DNA of 64,000 nt from Megalonaias nervosa (Eukaryota; Mollusca; Bivalvia; Unionida; Unionidae), in the NCBI GenBank assembly GCA_016617855.1, contig JAECUM010013004.1, positions 1-64,000 of the forward strand. Direction: 5' to 3'. The first letter of the stretch is position 1; every line of letters starts with the position of its first letter. Positions 49,501 to 53,600 of this stretch are shown piece after piece. The translations under genes and the position numbers were made by a program. Under the pieces are notes generated by a model. That model saw only the letters and a program-made list of their open reading frames with translations, was not told the DNA's origin and made no database searches.

Positions 49501-50662
49501 AAGTACATGCAGTTTAGTATTTCTCTGTCAAGATGAAAAGGTTGCCTGCCTACACTGCCCTCAGTATTGCACTTTCTTGACTACAGTGATGAAGGGTAAA
49601 GACCAGGGTAGTACCAAATGGCATATCTAATAAAAATAAGTATGAATCCAAAGTATATAATGATACCTAAAAAAGAATTAGACAAGAAGAAAATAATTAG
49701 AAATTAAAAAACACCACCCCACTTCTAACAAATGTTTTGTATTTTCTTGGTCAGAGTGTGCCACATGAAGACCAGTAGGCAGAAAAATCAGGTCTGTATT
49801 ACTTGACATAACAAATGATGTTCCATCATGATCTTGGTCTGCATTTCTCTGCCTGTCTTTGCATGACAATCATTCAGAAAGAAGTAGTTAAGGTAATTAA
49901 AGGTGCAAGTTTGTTACATGGTTTGTTAGTGACCAATTGTAAAATGGCACAAAGTTATAAGGAAACTTACCAGATGAGACACTTACACCAAGACTTATAG
50001 ATTGGACTCATGTTCTGATTTGTAAGGCATGCATCGTTCATATGTAGATGACCTTATTAGATGTTCATGCTAGTTACATGATTTTCAGCTCTACTGATCA
50101 GATGGTCAGTATGGGATTTTCACTACATCTACTGATCAGATGGTCAGTATGGGATTTTCACTATCTACATCTACTGATCAGATGGTCAGTATGGGATTTT
50201 CACCATCTACATCTACTGATCAGATGGTCAGTATGGGATTTTCACCATCTACATCTGCTGATCAGATGGTCAGTATGGGATTTTCACCATCTACATCTAC
50301 TGATCAGATGGCCAGTATGGGATTTTCACCATCTACGTCTACTGATCAGATGGCCAGTATGGGATTTTCACCATCTACATCTACTGATCAGATGGTCAGT
50401 ATGGGGTTTTCACCATCTACATCTATGGGGCCCCAAGTGGCCGAGTGGTCTAGAGCGCTCTCCGTTACAGATCACTGCCATCTCACCTCTGTCTGCGTGG
50501 GTTCGAGTCTATGATTCAACGAATGTGGATATGTGAGAAAGCTTGCCAGTAGCTTCTCGTGGGTCAGTGGTTCTTTCCAGGGATTTCCTGGTTTCTTCCT
50601 CCACCATTAATACTGGCCGCCATGTATAGCCTATCGTGTGCTCAAAAATGGCGTTAAGCCCC

Positions 50663-50696
<34 letters not shown>

Positions 50697-53600
50697 CCAT
50701 CTACATCTACTGATCAGATGGTCAGTATGGGATTTTCACCATCTACATCTACTGATTAGATGGCCAATATGGGATTTTCACCATCTGCATCTACTGATCA
50801 GATGGCCAATATGGGATTTTCACCATCTACATCTACTGATCAGATGGTCAGTATGGGATTTTCACCATCTACATCTACTGATCAGATGGTCAGACGATGA
50901 CAATGTTAGGGCTTCCCTGGTCACAGTCACGTTAGAAATTATAAATCAGTGAATAAACTGAGTAAGTTCTGTGCATTTCTGATCTAATTTATACTTTTCA
51001 TTTTTGAAATCGGCAGAGGGGTACAAACAAACGGGGAAGTATAGTATACATCTATTGATCAGATGGTCAACACAAAAAGAGGTCCCTTTTTTGAAAAATG
51101 AAATGTTAATTATGGATTAAACCAGACTTGTCATGTATATATTTCTTGACACAGTATCAGAGATGAGTTTAGTGATATAAGGTTTACAACAATAGGCCAT
51201 GAGATACATGATTTACTGCACTTATTTTGTGATCATTTTAACTCGGACTTATAAGAAAATATTTTTTTCAACAAATTTTATATTCTGGACTTTTTAAAGA
51301 ATGTCTGAGATGATTTCAATGCTTGGCTATTAAAAAAATAAAAGGACAGTAGAAACAGAATTCTCAGGGAACTCGACTACTCAGTGCTTAAAATCTTTTG
51401 TGGTGAATTTCATGAAGAGTTAGCTCCCTTGCATTTGTCATGGACCATTTTGAAGGTTCAGTCTCTTTCCTGTTGTGGTTTCACTGAATGAAATGCACGT
51501 GAGATCCATTTTTGTATCTGATTTACCTGACAAAATTTATGAGGCACAAGGCATTCATGATGTTAAGTTCCAACAAGGCATGCCGGGTTAGAGACACATG
51601 CTTATTATAAGAAATATTTATATGCATTTTAATTAAAAATAAAGGGGGAGTGTGAGATTATTAAAGCATGTAGTGTTATTGCTCTGAATACAATAGGAGG
51701 CCACATTGTTGTTTCAGCCACAATATATGTCACCCATTTTTGATGGTATCATCTTTTAGAAAACAACAGAATTTTGCTGAATCATCCTCAGAATATTTTT
51801 AATACTTTCGTGAATATTTATTTTGTTTTTATGTTATTTGGTTACATTGGCTTGTAAAATAGCTGTTTTAATTGAATGTTTTGAACATTGTAAATTCGAC
51901 CTCTCTACTCTCACTTCTTGTTTTCTTGCCACATCTTCCTATTCTGGCAAGGGAGAGAAGTCACCTCGACATAAAATTTTAGTCCAGCTTGCCATCATCC
52001 TATCATTTTGATAGAATTTTGTAAGAACATTGTCTCTTAGACCTAGATGTGCACTGTATTGGTTTTGTTTCATCTGCATATTTTTTGACAGAGTTATGCC
52101 CCTTTACAGTTAACTTCACATCTTCAAATGGGATGTTGCTTGTAAATCTTTCTTGCTAGGAGCTGATTCAGGCAATCAACTTTTTATCTTCAGATGGAAT
52201 ATTGCTTGTAGTCAGCATAGCGCAAGAACCATTCAACATATTTCCAGTGAAATTTTTTTGATGTGAACATTGTTTTATATATCAGTCTGTCTCATTTTAT
52301 ATACCAGTCTGTCCTGTCTACATCATTTTGTTATGACCTTTGTTGGTCTGCTTCATCCTTTCCATGGGATGTTGCTTGTGTTGATGACACCATAAAATGA
52401 GTTGAATTTCTAGTGTGCCAGATCATCATTTAAAATGCCCATTTTTTCCTAGCTTCTCTTTAAAGACCCTTGGAACAAATTGTAGTGAGCAAAGGTCCTA
52501 GATTATGTACCAGTTACTAATAGTTTTCTTTGTGACTTAAGTGACCAGGTAAGATTCATTAATAAATGCATATAAATGTTTATGTTTATTTTATATAGAG
52601 TGACTAGAATTATGAAAAGATACCTACTAGTAAGATACTTAAATACAGAAGTGCACTTTTAACTTGTTATTTTGATTCTTAGATTTGTGGAGGTGGCCCA
52701 AGAATGTCTGCCTGGTACCTGAGGTCACTCACCATGTCAACAACCTTTGACACACCAGGAGCATGCCAACAGTTTATTATGTTCAATGAGGACACTGTAA
52801 GTCAAACTCTGAATTTAGAGACTTTTTATTTATAGACTTAACTTGGATGATTATGTTTTTGTAAAGAATTTGAAGTCTTATCTTATATTAGTAAAAACTT
52901 GCTAACCACTGGCCTGGGAATATTTTGATATAACCTCCAAACAACCCACCCTTGCCCTTTGCAGAACAGTATAGTACAAGAAACATGGGTCAAGTAAGTG
53001 CATTTACTGATGTAAGTTTTAAACTTAATTTTAGTTTTAAAATTTTTTAATTATAATATAGTTATAACAGAGTTTATTCATTCATGATTTTTGAGTAATG
53101 TATACATTAATTGTCATAACAAAATTTCCAGACGAAAATTATCGATCACTATGGACTTTTACACTGGCAGTTCGGCAACACACTAGGTTAGGAAAGTCGA
53201 TATTGGATTGAACCGTTAATAGTGCAGGGGGAATCAAGTGTATGATCACGTGAACAAGAAGTCGCGTGAATCTTCAATCATATCCTGTATGGATGCTGAA
53301 CTATGAATGGGATAGAGAAGTAACATACTATAATTTTTATTACTAGCCTGTACTAATACATTTCTTGAAAAGGATAAGTTAGCATGATGTAAAATTTAAC
53401 TAAAATAAATTTGAATTGACAGCCGTCTTTCTAGTCTGTTACATGTATGAAAGCACATACTTGTATGGGAAAAATGGGTATTATGTACGAATTGAAATAA
53501 AAGATATGACATACCATACAGAAGATATATACAGAGTTACATAATTGCCTCCAGTTTATTGGACTTGTATGCCAAGTTTTTTCTGCCTGTGTTTCTCCAG

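Noticed and set aside
50437..50520. Possible functional tRNA gene
   Set aside because: A and B boxes are present, but the segment continues into a SINE body with an AAC tail and target-site duplication; the tRNA fold is not intact.
50048..50952. Open frames encoding a 14-residue repeat protein ([13 protein letters not shown] / [14 protein letters not shown])
   Set aside because: The 42-bp unit is divisible by three, so more than one frame stays open. A SINE interrupts the array, and no start, splice context or domain supports translation.
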